In this document: in pieces, positions 27,566-36,015 of the stretch | How the letters are laid out: each line of letters starts with the position of its first letter | Numbering within the stretch: position 1 is the stretch's first letter | NCBI RefSeq assembly: GCF_036924515.1 | Contig: NZ_JAZHRR010000001.1 | Span: 3,815,001-3,879,000 of the forward strand | Source of the DNA: Bradyrhizobium sp. AZCC 1610 | Lineage (GTDB): Bacteria; Pseudomonadota; Alphaproteobacteria; Rhizobiales; Xanthobacteraceae | Direction: 5' to 3' | Length of the DNA: 64,000 bases | The notes under the pieces: model-generated | Database searches by the model: none | What the model was told of the DNA's origin: nothing | The model's input: only the letters and a program-made list of their open reading frames with translations | Position numbers and translations under genes: made by a program

Positions 27566-28330
27566 TCACTTCATTTGGCCGATCAGCGCGGCCGCGCCGC
27601 TTGCGGTTTTCGACAGCGCTAGCAGCGCTTCGCGCCCGCCGGCGGCATAGGCTGCGGCGGCGCGCAGGAGCTCGCGCAACTGCGCCGCGGCGCCGGGATC
27701 GAACCTGCACCATGCGCCGCCGGTGAGCCGCGCAATCTCGCGGAAGGCCTGTTCGGCTGTGCCGTCGTGGCCTTCCTGAAACATGAACACCGGCACCTTG
27801 AGCAGGCCGAGCTCGCCGGCCTTGGCGCAGAGATCGTCGACCGCCTCCTCCATGGCGTCGCCGACGAACACCACGGCGCGCACGCCGGACGCCACCGCCT
27901 CGCGGCGCGCCTCCGACAGCACCTTGCCGATCTGGGTGTTGCCGCCCTGGCAACCGATCTTGCCCATCAACCTTGCCAGTTGCGCGGAATCGGAGATCCA
28001 GCCCGTGGCGCGGCATTCATTGAAGCCGCGGTAGTAGACCAGCCTTATATCGAGGCTGCCGAGCGAAGCCGCCTCGCGAAACATGTCGGCCTGCAGCGCG
28101 CAGGCCATATCCCAGGTCGGCTGCCGGCTCATGGTGGCATCGAGCGCAAACACCAGCCTGCCCCTGGCGCCCGGTCGGTGCGGCGACATTGCGCGCGCTT
28201 TCGCCACGAAAGCCGCGATGTCTTCCGACGCCGACGGCTTGGCCTCCGGCAACGGGCCGCCTTTACGTGCCTCGGCCTTTGCCGAAGCAACATCGCCTGC
28301 CGATTTTGGCTTGATAGGTTCGCCGGCCAT
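27566..28330 (-). CDS. VWA domain-containing protein (partner of J-protein gene)
   Basis: The 254-residue cytoplasmic protein has a von Willebrand A fold at about residues 55-200: the MIDAS motif appears as LVFALDATMSRQ, with further conserved 'GCQGGNTQIGKVLSEARREA' and 'VRAVVFVGDAMEE'. VWA domains bind partner proteins through a metal. No signal peptide or membrane segment is seen. It precedes the membrane J-protein gene and is probably co-transcribed, suggesting a shared chaperone task. I chose ATG at 28330; a TTG at 28354 is possible but neither has a clear ribosome site. Confidence 0.85.
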   Translation of the reverse strand: MAGEPIKPKSAGDVASAKAEARKGGPLPEAKPSASEDIAAFVAKARAMSPHRPGARGRLVFALDATMSRQPTWDMACALQADMFREAASLGSLDIRLVYYRGFNECRATGWISDSAQLARLMGKIGCQGGNTQIGKVLSEARREAVASGVRAVVFVGDAMEEAVDDLCAKAGELGLLKVPVFMFQEGHDGTAEQAFREIARLTGGAWCRFDPGAAAQLRELLRAAAAYAAGGREALLALSKTASGAAALIGQMK

Positions 28331-28435
28331 AAAGCGCTCGCGGGTAAGCAGCAAGCTCTATGTGGGACGATGCGCGGCGGCGGTCAATGCGCCGGACGAT
28401 GGCGTAGCCGCAAACGCACGATAGCGGTCAGTTGC

Positions 28436-29335
28436 CTAGTTCGTGACCGGCTTGTTCTTCGGCGCCGCATTGCTGGCCAACGGCACGGACAGCGGCACCG
28501 GTCCCGGGCTGGCGGTCAGGACGTCGGGCACGTTGGTCGGCACGGGTTTCAGCGCGCCGCTCTTGTCGGACTCGTCAAGGAACTTGTCGAGCATCGACTG
28601 GATTGAGGATTTGGCTGCGTCAGGCCCGGTGTCCCGCATGTCATTATGCTGGAATCCGGTGTTCACGACCGTGATCCCGGCCTGCTCGCACTGCTCGTCG
28701 TCAGGCACGACGCCGGGGTCCGGCTTGAAAAGCGTATCCTTGGAGCGGAACGACAGGATCTTGAACTTGCCTTCGGTCAGGAACGGCACGCGCAGATTGT
28801 CCAGCGTCACGACCTTCTTGATCTCGTCGGGATACTGCTTGGCGAAATACATCGTGATGTCGCCGCCCATCGAATGGCCGACCATCGTCACCTTCTCATA
28901 GTCGGCGTTGGGCTGGACCTTCTTCATTTCGTGGATGGCGAAATGGATGTTGGCAATGCCGCGCTGAATCTGCGGCAGACGGCCGACATAGAGTTCACCG
29001 ACCTTGGTCACCATCGGCGGATCGGTCGGCAGATCGTGCTGCGGGCTGACCGCGAGATAGCCGCGCCAGGCGAAGACATTTGCGAGGAACGAGTATTCGG
29101 TGTGCTTGACGGTGTTGCCGTGATTGAGGATTGCAACCGGCAGTTTGATCAAGCCGGCATTGGCCTGCATTTCCTTGTCACGGCGAACAGCAACGTTGAC
29201 CGCCACCAGACGGTTGTCGCGGTCGGGATCGTGGAATGCGATCGTCTCGTGCCGGATCGCCCACTTGCTCGCGGTGAAATACGCGACAGCGACCAGCACG
29301 GAGAGTGAAAGCAGAACGAGAATTCCACGTTTCAT
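28436..29335 (-). CDS. Secreted or membrane-anchored alpha/beta hydrolase
   Basis: The 299-residue protein has one N-terminal hydrophobic segment (ILVLLSLSVLVAVAYFTA) that anchors or exports it. The alpha/beta hydrolase fold shows 'LPVAILNHGNTVKHTEYSF' (oxyanion region) and the nucleophile elbow GHSMGG, with Ser as the likely nucleophile. The C-terminus is Pro/Val-rich. Substrate is unknown; distant likeness is to chlorophyllase/dienelactone-hydrolase-like esterases. ATG 29335 has GAGGA upstream. Two operator-like elements lie upstream, one matching the phasin operators. Confidence 0.82.
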   Translation of the reverse strand: MKRGILVLLSLSVLVAVAYFTASKWAIRHETIAFHDPDRDNRLVAVNVAVRRDKEMQANAGLIKLPVAILNHGNTVKHTEYSFLANVFAWRGYLAVSPQHDLPTDPPMVTKVGELYVGRLPQIQRGIANIHFAIHEMKKVQPNADYEKVTMVGHSMGGDITMYFAKQYPDEIKKVVTLDNLRVPFLTEGKFKILSFRSKDTLFKPDPGVVPDDEQCEQAGITVVNTGFQHNDMRDTGPDAAKSSIQSMLDKFLDESDKSGALKPVPTNVPDVLTASPGPVPLSVPLASNAAPKNKPVTN

Positions 29336-29402
29336 ATTCGTCCTCACGCCCCGCTAAGGGCTATCCCTGTTTTGAGACTCTTTCGGTCCCTTGTTGATGA
29401 TA

Positions 29403-29424
29403 TATGTCACGATGGCGTGACATA
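29403..29424. promoter_or_regulatory. Perfect 9-4-9 inverted repeat upstream of the hydrolase gene
   Basis: TATGTCACG-ATGG-CGTGACATA is perfectly symmetrical and lies 68 bp upstream of the hydrolase ATG. No T-run follows it, so an operator is more likely than a terminator. The cognate regulator is unknown. Confidence 0.6.
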
Positions 29425-29458
29425 AAGGCCAAATGTTGTGTATTGACCGCCTGATCAT

Positions 29459-29486
29459 TGTGCGGCGCACCTATCCAGTGTGCAAC
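29459..29486. promoter_or_regulatory. Phasin-type TGTGC boxes upstream of the hydrolase gene
   Basis: TGTGC-GGC-GCAC (29459-29470) is one base short of the full TGTGC-N3-GCACA palindrome seen before the phasin gene. TGTGCAAC (29479-29486) repeats its half-site 20 bp further. The shared box suggests one regulator for both genes. Confidence 0.45.
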
Positions 29487-29669
29487 CGCTCAGTTTCCAC
29501 AAATTCAGCCCGTTTTTCTTTCTTTAGGACGCCTCCTATCAAGCTTCGGTTCGAGCGTTGGATAAAAGTCTAATGAAACGAGATGCTGACGGACTGGTTC
29601 CCGGGAACCTGCCGCCCACGGATGCGGCATAGCTGTCCACAGGTGCGGCAATACCGGCCAGTCCCATAT

Positions 29670-30455
29670 CTAGACCCTAGTGTAGATGACGAGTTTCAGC
29701 GCCGGATCGTCATTGGCCTGAAAACTCGCATACTCCAATTTGAGCCGGCCCTGTTTGGGATGGATCAAGGATTTCCGCCCTGCCGCGACGCCGCTGACGT
29801 CATGGGCCTCCCACCAGCCTGCAAATTCAAGACAGCCTTCCCGCAGTCGCGCCAGCAGATCGCGAAAAGCGGGATCACCGGCCCAAAGGTCGTGCGTCGC
29901 ACGGAACTGGGTGACCATGCGTCGGGCCTCGTCCGCCCATGACGCGCCGAACAACCGCCGCGTCGCGAGATTGGTCAGCACCAGAAGCAGGCTGTTGCGA
30001 TCGGCATCCGCGAGCCGGCTGAATGCAAAGATTTCGTCGGCGGCTGCATTCCAGGCGAGAATGTCCCAGCGCCGACCGGTGACATAGGCCGGCAGGTTGA
30101 GCTGCTCGACCGCGCGCCGGACTGCCGGAGGAACGGTCTCGCGGACGAAGGCGCGCCGGTCGATATTTTGCGTCAGCTCCCTCAGATGCCGGTGTTCGGC
30201 CTTGGTCAACCGCAACGCGCGCGCCAACGCATCAACCGTCGCAACCGAGGGGCTGACGGATCGGCCCTGCTCGAGGCGGACGTACCAGTCGACGCCGATG
30301 CCGGCGAGCTCGGCCACCTCCTCCCGCCGCAGGCCGGGCGTGCGCCGCCGCCGGCCTACCGGCAGGCCGACCACCTTAGGCGCCAGCTTCTGCCGCCGCG
30401 ACCGCAGGAAGTCGCCGAGTTCGCTTTGCCTCGAATTCGTGCCTGATGCCGCCAT
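29670..30455 (-). CDS. XRE/MmyB-type helix-turn-helix regulator
   Basis: The 261-residue protein has an N-terminal XRE domain ('GDFLRSRRQKLAP', 'RTPGLRREEVAELAGIGVDW', 'YVRLEQGRSVSPSVATVDAL') and a C-terminal MmyB-like ligand-binding domain ('RRWDILAWNAAADEIFAFSR', later 'HDVSGVAAGRKSLIHPKQGR'). In this family the C-terminal PAS-like domain binds a fatty-acid-like ligand. The gene diverges from a quinone oxidoreductase-like gene, a common pairing for these regulators, so it probably controls that gene and itself through the 109-bp gap. Confidence 0.92.
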   Translation of the reverse strand: MAASGTNSRQSELGDFLRSRRQKLAPKVVGLPVGRRRRTPGLRREEVAELAGIGVDWYVRLEQGRSVSPSVATVDALARALRLTKAEHRHLRELTQNIDRRAFVRETVPPAVRRAVEQLNLPAYVTGRRWDILAWNAAADEIFAFSRLADADRNSLLLVLTNLATRRLFGASWADEARRMVTQFRATHDLWAGDPAFRDLLARLREGCLEFAGWWEAHDVSGVAAGRKSLIHPKQGRLKLEYASFQANDDPALKLVIYTRV

Positions 30456-30564
30456 GTGCGCCGTGCCCGGGAAAAAGGGGTCTTACAGTCCTAGGATAAT
30501 ACCAGGTCTTGTTGGGACCATGAAGGTTCGCGAGAATGCGGTTTCATCGAAATGAGGAGGCCCC

Positions 30565-31647
30565 ATGAAGGCCGCCGTCCTGAATGCGTTCGGATCGCCG
30601 CTTGCGATCGAGACCCTGCCCGACCCGCGGCTTGGCACCGGCGAGGTCATTGTCGACGTCGTGGCGAGCCGTGTGCTGGCCTACGCCAACGAGGTGCTCA
30701 GCGGGGAGCGAAAATACCTGCTGGAACTGCCTGTGGTGCCCGGCCCCGGCGCGATCGGCCGTATCCGCGCCACCGGCCCAGATGCGACCCGGCTTCGTCC
30801 CGGCGATTGGGTCTACTGCGATCCGACCGTGCGCTCACGCGACAACGCGCTATCGCCGGACATCGCCCTGCAAGGCCTCACCGCCGGCAGCGAGGGAGGC
30901 CTGCGCCTGCAACGGTATTTCCACGACGGCGCCTGGGCCGAACAAATGCGGCTGCCGACGGAAAACGCGATTCCGATCGGCGACATCGACGAGAAGGACG
31001 CAGGCCGCTGGTGCGCACTCGGCACACTGCTCGTGCCCTATGGCGGGTTTCTTGCCGCGCAACTGCAAGCGGGAGAGATCGCGCTGATCAACGGCGCCAC
31101 CGGCAGTTTCGGCAGCGCCGCCGTCGCCGTAGCGTTGGCGATGGGGGCACAATGCGTGGTCGCGACCGGGCGGAACGAGCAGGCGCTGACCGAACTGACG
31201 CGGCGGCTCGGCGCCCGCGTCCGGACTGTGCCGATGCGCGGCCACGAGGCTGACGATCGCGCGCGCATCCTGCAGGCGGCACCCGGCCCGATCGACTGCG
31301 TGCTCGACATCCTCCCGCCCGCGGCCAATGCCGTGCAGGTGCGGACCGCCATCATGGCGGTGCGGCCACACGGGCGGGTGGTGCTGATGGGCGGCGTCGG
31401 CATGCAAGGCGGCGCCGGCCTTGACCTGCCCTATCCGTGGATGATGCGAAACTGCATCACCCTGCGCGGGCAATGGATGTACCCGCCGCATGCGGCCACC
31501 TTGATGACCGGCCTGATCCGCTCAGGCCTGATCGATCTCGATCATTTCGAGATCACGGCCTTCGGTCTCGACCGCGCCAACGAGGCGGTGGCGCATGCCG
31601 CCGGCCACAGCGGTCCCTTCAGAGTGACGGTGATCCAACCGCAATAA
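30565..31647 (+). CDS. Zinc-type alcohol dehydrogenase / quinone oxidoreductase family protein
   Basis: The 360-residue MDR-family oxidoreductase has an N-terminal GroES-like half ('LPDPRLGTGEVIVDVVASRV', 'VVPGPGAIGRIRATGPDATR', 'LRPGDWVYCDPTVRSRDNAL'), then a Rossmann half with 'ALINGATGSFGSAAVAVALA'. The cysteine cluster of the structural zinc site is not seen, which favours the zinc-independent quinone-oxidoreductase-like branch. NAD(P)H-dependent reduction of an aldehyde or quinone is the family role. AGGAGG lies before the ATG. It diverges from an MmyB-type regulator that likely controls it. Confidence 0.9.
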   Translation: MKAAVLNAFGSPLAIETLPDPRLGTGEVIVDVVASRVLAYANEVLSGERKYLLELPVVPGPGAIGRIRATGPDATRLRPGDWVYCDPTVRSRDNALSPDIALQGLTAGSEGGLRLQRYFHDGAWAEQMRLPTENAIPIGDIDEKDAGRWCALGTLLVPYGGFLAAQLQAGEIALINGATGSFGSAAVAVALAMGAQCVVATGRNEQALTELTRRLGARVRTVPMRGHEADDRARILQAAPGPIDCVLDILPPAANAVQVRTAIMAVRPHGRVVLMGGVGMQGGAGLDLPYPWMMRNCITLRGQWMYPPHAATLMTGLIRSGLIDLDHFEITAFGLDRANEAVAHAAGHSGPFRVTVIQPQ

Positions 31648-31675
31648 GGCCGGCAAGTCGGTGGCTTGTTGGAGG

Positions 31676-32611
31676 TCAGGCGGTGATGATGTCGCCGATG
31701 ATGTCGTGGACTTCGAGCGGCTTGTCGACCTGGGTGAACCATTCGGCGCGGTTGGCGGCCCGGCGGCGGCCGCGTTCGTCGAGCGGCAGTTTCAACTGAC
31801 GCAACAGGCTGGTCACTTCCTCGCGCGCCGTGACATGGCCCATGCTGGGGCGTGTGCCGAGGGTGGCCTCGTCGAGGTCGTCCAGCGCCGTCAGTCCGCG
31901 CGGGAAGAACTCGCGGTAGACCACCCGCTCGGCAAATCCGTCGATCGAACGGAAGCCGAGCCGCAGCGAAAGGTCCTTCAGGCTGTCGGCGACGAGCTGC
32001 TTGTTGCGCGAGCCGATCATCGACAGGCGGTTGCGCACCACGATCCAGTCGGTGGTGGCGCCGTCGATCTGGCGGCGCTTGCGCCTGACGTCGCGCACCA
32101 TCTCCGCATAATGGCTCTCGCCAGTCACGGAATAGGTCGCGGGATCGACGGTGCCGAGCACGTCGAAATCGAGGAAGCTGTCGTTGATCGGGGTCACCAG
32201 CGTGTCGGCCATCGAATGCGCCAGACGCATCAGATAGGAGTCGGAACCCGGCGTATCGATGACGATGAAATCGAAGGCGCGCTCGATTGCGCTCACCGCC
32301 TCCATGAACTGCTGGAACTCGGAATTTTCGTTGTCGGCGATCTGCATCGTCTCGCCGAGCTTGACGCAGTAGTGCACGGGGATTTCGAGGTCGAGACCGG
32401 TGCGGCGCGCCCACGCGCTCCGATTGGCGATGTAGCGGGTAAAACTCTGCTGGCGGCAGTCGAGATCGATGGTGGCGACACGCTGTCCGGCCTTCATCAG
32501 GGCAACGGCGATATGCAGGGCGGAAGTGGATTTTCCCGACCCGCCCTTCTCGTTGCCCAGCACGACGACATGCGCCGAACCGAATTGACCCTGACTCGCC
32601 TGAACCAACAT
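31676..32611 (-). CDS. mipZ: MipZ division-plane positioning ATPase
   Basis: The 311-residue ParA/MinD-type ATPase has the deviant Walker A 'NEKGGSGKSTSALHIAVALM', 'VATIDLDCRQQSFTRYIANR' and 'DFIVIDTPGSDSYLMRLAHS'. The 'TLVTPINDSFLDFDVLGTVD' and 'VVRNRLSMIGSRNKQ' segments are typical of MipZ rather than ParA. In Caulobacter MipZ forms a bipolar gradient with ParB and prevents FtsZ assembly away from midcell. It diverges from panC across a 325-bp gap. Confidence 0.94.
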   Translation of the reverse strand: MLVQASQGQFGSAHVVVLGNEKGGSGKSTSALHIAVALMKAGQRVATIDLDCRQQSFTRYIANRSAWARRTGLDLEIPVHYCVKLGETMQIADNENSEFQQFMEAVSAIERAFDFIVIDTPGSDSYLMRLAHSMADTLVTPINDSFLDFDVLGTVDPATYSVTGESHYAEMVRDVRRKRRQIDGATTDWIVVRNRLSMIGSRNKQLVADSLKDLSLRLGFRSIDGFAERVVYREFFPRGLTALDDLDEATLGTRPSMGHVTAREEVTSLLRQLKLPLDERGRRRAANRAEWFTQVDKPLEVHDIIGDIITA

Positions 32612-32936
32612 GATTCAACCCCCACACGATATCTTCAAATCACGCGCGGCTGCGCGTCAAGTGAAATGCGCGACGACGCATTCAATTCGCTCGCGGCGTG
32701 TCTTTAATGATGAATCCCCATGATGCGGATTTCGTTCCGTTGCCGCGATCAGCCCCGCAGCTTTTTTGAATCCGCGGGCGCGCGCGCCTGGCTTTCGCGT
32801 TGAGCCGCCGCAGCCTTGCCATTCCCGAGTAACCTTGGCGGCAATGCTCTGGCCTTATAAGGTCGGCGCGCCCGCCGAGATGCTTGGGAGCGCCGCTCCC
32901 CTCACCCCGTCAGAAGCTGCAAGAGATCGAGGCCAG
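32612..32936. other. Divergent intergenic region mipZ / panC
   Basis: 325 bp without a supported gene; the panC frame can be extended upstream to 32766, but without a ribosome site. It contains GANTC methylation sites near 32611, 32712 and 32769, which are not obviously more than chance, and no full CtrA box. Confidence 0.5.
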
Positions 32937-33788
32937 ATGTCGCGAAGTCCCATGGTCGTCCGTACCGTTCCCGCCTTGCGCCGCGCCGTCGAGGCCTTGC
33001 GCACCCGAAAGGCTGCCGTCGCGCTGGTGCCGACCATGGGAGCGCTCCATGACGGACATGTGTCGCTGGTACGGCTCGCCAAGCGCCGCGCACAGAAAGT
33101 GGTCGTATCGATCTTCGTCAACCCCACGCAGTTCGCACCGACGGAAGATTTCGGTTCGTACCCGCGCACCTGGAAAGCCGACGTCGCCAAACTCGCCGCC
33201 GAGAAGGTCGACTTGATCTGGAATCCTGACGTCAAGGCGATGTACCCGGAGGGCTTCGCCACCCGTATCGTGCCGGAAGGCCCGGCCACCGCCGGCCTCG
33301 AGGATCGTTTCCGGCCGCATTTCTTCGGCGGCGTCGCCACCGTGGTCGGCAAGCTGTTCACGCAAGTCCGGCCGGACGTGGCGATCTTCGGCGAGAAGGA
33401 TTTTCAGCAATTGCGGGTGGTGACGCAGATGGCCGCCGATCTCGACCTCGGCGTCAAGGTGATTGGCTCGCGCACCGTGCGGGAACGCGACGGGCTGGCG
33501 ATGTCCTCGCGCAACGTCTACCTCTCGCCGGAGGAACGGCAGACGGCGCCGATGCTGTACCGCGCCATGAAGGAAAGCGCCAAGCGGTTGAAGGCCGGCG
33601 AGGATCTAGCGGCCGCGACGGAAGCCGGCCGCGAACTGATCAGCGCCGCCGGATTCGCGCTGGACTATTTCGAGGCCCGGCACGCCGAGACGCTGGCGCC
33701 GATCGCCTCGATGAAGGACGGGCCGGTGCGGATCCTCGTCGCCGCAAAGCTCGGCACGACGCGCCTGATCGACAATATCGGGGTCTAG
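32937..33788 (+). CDS. panC: Pantothenate synthetase
   Basis: The 283-residue enzyme condenses pantoate and beta-alanine with ATP to make pantothenate, the coenzyme A precursor. It has the adenylate-forming HIGH-like motif in '[20 protein letters not shown]', '[18 protein letters not shown]' and the KMSKS-like '[18 protein letters not shown]', plus '[15 protein letters not shown]'. The ATG at 32937 has GAGG 5-6 bases upstream and gives the normal family length. It lacks an adjacent panB. Confidence 0.97.
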   Translation: MSRSPMVVRTVPALRRAVEALRTRKAAVALVPTMGALHDGHVSLVRLAKRRAQKVVVSIFVNPTQFAPTEDFGSYPRTWKADVAKLAAEKVDLIWNPDVKAMYPEGFATRIVPEGPATAGLEDRFRPHFFGGVATVVGKLFTQVRPDVAIFGEKDFQQLRVVTQMAADLDLGVKVIGSRTVRERDGLAMSSRNVYLSPEERQTAPMLYRAMKESAKRLKAGEDLAAATEAGRELISAAGFALDYFEARHAETLAPIASMKDGPVRILVAAKLGTTRLIDNIGV

Positions 33789-33790
33789 AG

Positions 33791-33835
33791 CCTTTTCCGT
33801 TCCGATGGGATCGGAACGGGCCTCTAGATTTTTGA
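33791..33835 (+). terminator. Hairpin after panC, probable terminator
   Basis: CCGTTCCGAT-GGG-ATCGGAACGG (33797-33819) is a perfect 10-bp stem, extended by TAGAGCC/GGCCTCTA-type outer pairing, and TTTTTG follows shortly after. Confidence 0.65.
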
Positions 33836-33891
33836 TTTGACGCGTTTTCTTGACGCGAACCGGTCTCCACTTCGCTGGAAAACGCTCTAGG
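33835..33891. repeat. Candidate intergenic repeat of the 'acgcgttttcttgacgcg' type
   Basis: The stretch gacgcgttttcttgacgcg, then aaccggtctccacttcgctg and gaaaacgctct, resembles a dispersed intergenic sequence common in Bradyrhizobium relatives. I see a single copy in this window, so its repeat nature rests on recollection of related genomes rather than on this sequence. Confidence 0.4.
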
Positions 33892-33903
33892 GTGGGAATT
33901 CGG

Positions 33904-34344
33904 TCAGAGCAGCCCCAGATCGCGCAATTCGCGCCGCATCGGTTCCGGCATCGCCGCCACGCTGGCGGCTGAGGATTTGGTGAGGTCCGGCGGCGCGGCG
34001 TCCTCGGCGAGGTAGCGCCAGCCCTGGAACGGGCGCATCGGCCGCGGCGAGACCGCGAAGACCTTGGGCTGCATCACCAGGCGGCACCGCCCGATACCGT
34101 CCTTGTCGCGGAACGGCTCGATCGCGATGATCTTTTCGCGCGCGGCGATTTCGCCCTTGATCACCCAATAGAGCGAGCCGCCGGCGAGGATTTCCGCGTC
34201 GCGCTTCGGCGTCATCCGTGTGATGTGGACGTGACGAAGCGGCAGGCCCTTTTTCTTGGCGGTTGCCATGCGTTCGGCAACCCAGCCCTTGAGTTCCTTG
34301 ACTGACTCGCAGCCGACGGCAAGCTTGATGAGATGAAGCGGCAT
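33904..34344 (-). CDS. DUF1489 family protein
   Basis: The 146-residue soluble protein matches the alphaproteobacterial DUF1489 family: 'LHLIKLAVGCESVKELKGWV', 'RHVHITRMTPKRDAEILAGG', 'SLYWVIKGEIAAREKI' and 'FQGWRYLAEDAAPPDL'. Its function is unknown; no catalytic motif is obvious. It is followed after 40 bp (on the minus strand, upstream) by an unrelated membrane protein gene, so an operon is possible. Confidence 0.88.
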   Translation of the reverse strand: MPLHLIKLAVGCESVKELKGWVAERMATAKKKGLPLRHVHITRMTPKRDAEILAGGSLYWVIKGEIAAREKIIAIEPFRDKDGIGRCRLVMQPKVFAVSPRPMRPFQGWRYLAEDAAPPDLTKSSAASVAAMPEPMRRELRDLGLL

Positions 34345-34384
34345 GATCCCGCCGATGTAGCGGCCCGTGCGCGCTTTGAAAAGA

Positions 34385-35362
34385 TCACTCGTTGTCGGAG
34401 GTCGCAGGCGCCGCAGCCGATGGCGCGAGCTGGACCGGCGCGGCGGACGGCCGCTTCGGCGCCGGCGGCGGCTTCTTGGCGGCAGTCTGTGCCGGTGGCG
34501 ATCCCGGCGGTGTCGCCGCGGCCGGACGCGGCGCGGCAGGTGACGCCGGCGCAGCCGCAGCTGACGACGACGGCTTCGGCGCGGCGCCTAGCGGCGGCTC
34601 GGGCGTCATGATGTTGACTGGCGGGGTGGACGCCGAGGTCGGGAATTCGGCGTTGGTGGGCTTGCCCGTGGGGACCGACGGCGGCAGCGCCGCGACCAGG
34701 CCCGTCGTGGACTGTGCCGGCGCGTTCCACGACGATGCGTGGCGCATGATCAGGCTTTCATAGACACGATCTTCCATGTTGGCCGCGATCTGGCGCGTCT
34801 CGGTCAGCGAGCGGAACGCGCGGCAAGCCGATGGCGTGCAACGGTCGCGCGCCGTCAGCACATAGGCCATCAACCCGTAACGGTCGCGCTCGACGGCGCG
34901 GCGCAGCGCCAGCATGTCGGAGCCGGCCCCCTTGTTCGCGGTGGCGACATCTCCGAGCGAGGTCAGCAGCGTGATCTGCGAGGCGGCGTAGGCCACGGCC
35001 GCAGCCACCGACTCGGCCGAACCGAACAGCACCTTCTCGCACGCGGCGAGGACTGCATCGCCGGCCAGTTCGTCAATGCAGGAAAGCTGCGGCAATGGCG
35101 CGGTAGCCATCTGAACCGGACGCGCCTCCGTCGGCTGAACCACGTTTGCCGTGCCGAAGCCGCGGAAGGTCACGGCCCCCGCGACCCCGACCGCGAGCAG
35201 CGTGATGAGCGCAAGCACGCCGTTGGCCACGGATCGCTCCGAGCGCAGCAGTGTGATCAGAACGATGATCCCGACGAATCCGGCCGTGGCCAGCGTCAGG
35301 TACAACGGAAGATTCGGCGAGCGCCAGATCTGATCCAGCGAAGCAGCCCAGGCCCAGTTCAT
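34385..35362 (-). CDS. Hypothetical membrane protein with Pro/Ala-rich tail
   Basis: The 325-residue protein has two N-terminal membrane helices (YLTLATAGFVGIIVLITLL and GVLALITLLAVGVAGAVTF). A mainly helical domain follows with four cysteines (SCIDELAGDAVLAACEKVLF, DRCTPSACRAF), then about 110 residues of Pro/Ala/Ser low complexity ending in TSDNE. I do not recognise a family. The cysteine-bearing domain is probably periplasmic, where disulfides would form, and the tail could reach through the envelope. It precedes the DUF1489 gene on the same strand. Confidence 0.75.
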   Translation of the reverse strand: MNWAWAASLDQIWRSPNLPLYLTLATAGFVGIIVLITLLRSERSVANGVLALITLLAVGVAGAVTFRGFGTANVVQPTEARPVQMATAPLPQLSCIDELAGDAVLAACEKVLFGSAESVAAAVAYAASQITLLTSLGDVATANKGAGSDMLALRRAVERDRYGLMAYVLTARDRCTPSACRAFRSLTETRQIAANMEDRVYESLIMRHASSWNAPAQSTTGLVAALPPSVPTGKPTNAEFPTSASTPPVNIMTPEPPLGAAPKPSSSAAAAPASPAAPRPAAATPPGSPPAQTAAKKPPPAPKRPSAAPVQLAPSAAAPATSDNE

Positions 35363-35513
35363 GCGTGGTGTCCCCTAACGCAGCATCAAACGCGATCGAA
35401 AGACGAATGCGTCTTTAGCGCATTCGCTTTTCGGCAGAATGGTTCTGCGAACGGGGCCTTTTGACGGCGATCGAAGCGGAACTCCGTCAGCCGGCTGCTT
35501 GCACACAACTGTT

Positions 35514-35720
35514 TCAGGAAATCGCGAGCTGGCTTTCCTTGGCGACCCGTTCGAAAGCTTCGGTCGAGCTTTTGATCCGATACTGACAATCGTCGCCATC
35601 TGTCGGCAGCAGCCGGAGCACCTCATAGGTGCCGCTGGCGGCCGGACGGGCAACGTTGCTGGCAGTAAAATAGACAGTCTCTCCAACGGAGTACTTATGC
35701 TTCAACGCCCTCTCCATCAC
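35514..35720 (-). CDS. Small hypothetical protein, 68 aa
   Basis: A 68-residue basic-acidic soluble protein with the beta-rich look of a small barrel ('YSVGETVYFTASNVARPAAS', 'GTYEVLRLLPTDGDDCQYRI') ending in KSSTEAFERVAKESQLA. That pattern, in which residues ahead of YRIK are followed by 'E.FERVAKE', is one I associate with short conserved rhizobial proteins of unknown function. Codon usage matches the neighbours. The start could be GTG at 35720 or ATG at 35717; no clear ribosome site is present. Confidence 0.6.
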   Translation of the reverse strand: MMERALKHKYSVGETVYFTASNVARPAASGTYEVLRLLPTDGDDCQYRIKSSTEAFERVAKESQLAIS

Positions 35721-36015
35721 GCAAGAACGCCGGCCGCGCTCACGGTCCCGCTAGCTTTCGGCCGACTTGAGAACCCTATGACAATGTAGCACAGCCGACC
35801 TCCCAAAAGCCAGTAACATCGAGGCATGGCAAACACGCAAATTCCGCATGTTTTTCAGGGCGATAAGTGGCAATTTCTGAGGTTCCCGGGGGATCCGCGT
35901 GCCAGGCCCGGAAGCCGCTTTTCCCAAAATCGGACAGCCGATTAGTAGCTTGATCAAGTGCCGCGGGCCTGCGGAGCGCCCTGGCGTCCCGCTCGACCGC
36001 CGCCCATCCCCCAAA
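35721..36015. other. Intergenic region without recognisable content
   Basis: About 295 bp between the small hypothetical gene and the GST gene. It is somewhat richer in A+T around 35780-35870. No gene, repeat or regulatory box is recognised. Confidence 0.5.

Larger units (their letters stand above)
29336..29669. other. Intergenic region holding two operator-like elements
   Basis: There is no gene in these 334 bp. They hold a perfect 9-4-9 inverted repeat (29403-29424) and phasin-type TGTGC boxes (29459-29486). The half next to the XRE gene stop shows nothing recognisable. Confidence 0.6.

Noticed and set aside
30481..30520. Repeated CCTRGG-like boxes in the XRE/ADH gap as an operator
   Set aside because: The two boxes are short and imperfect, and the region contains no longer symmetry; too weak to report as a site.
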